Shown: piece by piece, positions 62,669 to 64,000 of the stretch
How positions within the stretch are numbered: the first letter of the stretch is position 1
Layout: each line of letters opens with the position of its first letter
Assembly: GCF_002205895.1 (NCBI RefSeq)
Contig: NZ_NJDE01000011.1
Span: 46,354-110,353, forward strand
Direction of reading: 5' to 3'
From: Saccharibacillus sp. O23
Lineage (GTDB): Bacteria > Bacillota > Bacilli > Paenibacillales > Paenibacillaceae
DNA: 64,000 bases
Notes under the pieces: model-generated
The model's database searches: none
Told to the model about the DNA's origin: nothing
The model's input: the letters and a program-made list of their open reading frames with translations, nothing else
Made by a program: the position numbers and the translations under genes

Positions 62669-64000
62669 TCAATACAGCTTCGTGTCCAGCGAATAGCCTT
62701 CCAGATTTTCTTTGACCCGCTGCAGGAAACGTCCGCATATCAGGCCGTCGAGAATCCGGTGGTCCAGCGACAAGCAGAAGTTCGCCATCGAGCGTACGCC
62801 GACCATGTCGTTGATGACGACCGGGCGTTTGACGATCGATTCGAACGTGAGCTGAGCCGCCTGCGGGTAGTTGATGATCGGCTGCGACAAGATCGAGCCG
62901 AACGAACCGGTGTTGTTGACCGTGAACGTGCCGCCCTGCATATCGTCGAGCTTCAGCGTGCGTTCGCGCGTGCGGCGGGCCAGATCGTCGATCTCCATCG
63001 CGAGGCCCGCGATGTTTTTCTGATCGGCTTTCTTGATCACCGGTGTCAGTACGGAATCTTCGGTACCGACCGCCAGGGAGATGTTGATATCGCGTTTGAC
63101 GATGATCTTGTCGACCGCCCAGACCGAGTTCATGATCGGGTAATCTTTGATCGCGTTGACGACCGCTTTTATGACGAACGCCGGATAGGTCAGGTTGACG
63201 CCTTCTTTGCGTTTGAACTCGTCTTTGTATTTGTTGCGCAGTTTGACCAGATTGGTCATGTCGACTTCGATCATCATCCAGCCGTGCGGAATCTCGGCCA
63301 CGCTCTGGCGCATGCGCGTCGCGATCGTGTTGCGGATCGGCGTGACGTCGATAAACGTCTCGTTGCTGCCGCGTCCGCCGTCTTCGATCTCGATCTTCGG
63401 CAGCGGCGGATTCTCGCTGAGATGCAGGCCGGAATGTCGGACTTCGTTGTAGGCCGACGGGGCCTGAGCCGCGAACTGCGGCGGCTGCGGAGCGGCGAAC
63501 GAGGCCGCGCCCGCCTGCGGCGAAGGCTGCGCCGCCGGAGCGGCCGAGGCCGCTTGGGACGCGCCTCCGTGCTCCAGATGCCGGAGCACGTCTTTGCGCG
63601 TCACCCGGCCGCCCATGCCGCTGCCGGGAATGACGGCCGGATCGAGGCCGTGCTGCGCCGCCAGCGCTTGCACCGCCGGCGAATAGCGGGCGCGCGCATC
63701 GCCCGTAAGGCGCGGCGCGCCGGCCGCTTGCGAAGCGGCCGGCTGCGGCGCGGACGGCGCCGGGGCCGCGGGCTGCGCGGCTTGAGCCGCCGGACCGGAC
63801 GCGGCGGAAGCTTCGCAGCTGCCGCCCGCGACCGCGATGCGGCAGATGATCTCGCCGACGGCCACTTCCTGGCCTTCGGAGGCCAGCAGTCCGCCCATGA
63901 CGCCTTCTTCCGTCGAAGGAATCTCGCCGTTGACTTTATCCGTGATTACTTCGCAGTACGGTTCGTACAGCTCGACGGAGTCGCCCGGTCGTTTGATCCA
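62669..64000 (-). CDS. 2-oxo-acid dehydrogenase E2 acyltransferase (partial; BkdB-like)
   Basis: The gene runs off the right edge; the visible part is 443 residues. It begins inside a lipoyl domain (EVITDKVNGEIPS carries the lipoyl Lys) and then a long Ala/Pro-rich linker. A peripheral-subunit-binding domain follows (RYSPAVQALAAQHGLDPAVIPGSGMGGRVTRKDVL), then the catalytic domain with DHRILDGLICGRFLQ. It belongs to a pyruvate or branched-chain dehydrogenase complex; the Bkd assignment rests on Bacillus synteny near yqjE and is not certain. Confidence 0.88.
   Translation of the reverse strand, partial: WIKRPGDSVELYEPYCEVITDKVNGEIPSTEEGVMGGLLASEGQEVAVGEIICRIAVAGGSCEASAASGPAAQAAQPAAPAPSAPQPAASQAAGAPRLTGDARARYSPAVQALAAQHGLDPAVIPGSGMGGRVTRKDVLRHLEHGGASQAASAAPAAQPSPQAGAASFAAPQPPQFAAQAPSAYNEVRHSGLHLSENPPLPKIEIEDGGRGSNETFIDVTPIRNTIATRMRQSVAEIPHGWMMIEVDMTNLVKLRNKYKDEFKRKEGVNLTYPAFVIKAVVNAIKDYPIMNSVWAVDKIIVKRDINISLAVGTEDSVLTPVIKKADQKNIAGLAMEIDDLARRTRERTLKLDDMQGGTFTVNNTGSFGSILSQPIINYPQAAQLTFESIVKRPVVINDMVGVRSMANFCLSLDHRILDGLICGRFLQRVKENLEGYSLDTKLY

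Overview
The window looks like a chromosomal segment of a GC-rich member of the Paenibacillaceae (a Paenibacillus- or Saccharibacillus-like Firmicute). By eye the base composition is in the mid-50s % G+C. Almost every gene has a strong Firmicute-type GGAGG-like ribosome binding site, GTG and TTG starts are frequent, and regulation uses a serA T-box, an FMN riboswitch and the TRAP protein MtrB. Gene order follows the Bacillus subtilis arc bkdB-yqjE-nudF-fur-xerD-pnp-lysA-ppiB-rib-scpAB-rluB-resDE-serA-ypb-mecA-prsW-motI-cmk-rpsA-der-gpsA-hbs-mtrB-hepST-ndk-cheR-aro-trp-hisC-tyrA-ypj-dapB-mgsA-bshB1-bshA. Most genes lie on the minus strand. No rRNA, tRNA, insertion sequence, prophage or CRISPR array was seen.

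Layout. 1-4.7 kb: bacillithiol genes (bshA, bshB1), mgsA, dapB and a MazG-like pyrophosphohydrolase, then YitT- and DUF1405-type membrane proteins whose convergent 3' ends carry a 60-bp tandem repeat. 4.5-12.4 kb: an accessory stretch with an IDEAL protein, a histidine phosphatase, an ECF sigma/anti-sigma pair, a poorly characterised run of genes (Imm33-like, zinc ribbon, two metallophosphoesterases, ankyrin-DUF4274) and a candidate small RNA with a perfect consensus promoter. 12.4-22.7 kb: aromatic amino acid genes tyrA, hisC, trpDCFBA (without trpE) and aroCBH. 22.9-29.5 kb: cheR, ndk and a menaquinone operon with the futalosine-pathway enzyme MqnA, ending upstream with mtrB (TRAP). 29.7-37.6 kb: hbs, ferredoxin, gpsA-plsY, der, rpsA, cmk, motI, prsW. 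37.7-49 kb: mecA, a polysaccharide deacetylase lipoprotein, ypbG-like, CPBP, T-box-serA, glpK, resDE, rluB. 49-54.8 kb: scpAB, an FMN-riboswitch ribE-ribBA-ribH operon without ribD, and ppiB. 54.9-56.2 kb: an AT-rich, foreign-looking gene with a CoiA-like zinc-finger/nuclease look. 56.4-64 kb: lysA, pnp, xerD, fur, nudF, an M20 peptidase, the miniprotein Prli42, and the 3' part of a 2-oxo-acid dehydrogenase E2 gene that runs off the right edge.

How the genes work together. aroCBH makes chorismate and then prephenate; tyrA/hisC and trpDCFBA take it to Tyr/Phe and Trp; mqnA takes chorismate into menaquinone, with hepST, a UbiA-type prenyltransferase, UbiX and MenG completing the lipid quinone. 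MtrB probably controls trp through a leader that has GAG repeats able to pair with the terminator stem.

Most notable inference. Against the remembered Bacillus synteny, several sporulation loci are absent from their usual places (spoIVA, sleB-ypeB, dacB-spmAB, spoIIA-spoVA, spoIIM), and so are the c-type cytochrome loci qcrABC and resABC. ResE is retained but has almost no extracytoplasmic sensor loop. This suggests a lineage that may have lost sporulation and cytochrome c respiration. The other strong novelty candidates are the AT-rich CoiA-like gene, the ~80-nt RNA at 12.25-12.33 kb, the trp leader, and the promoter-proximal terminator of the cmk operon.
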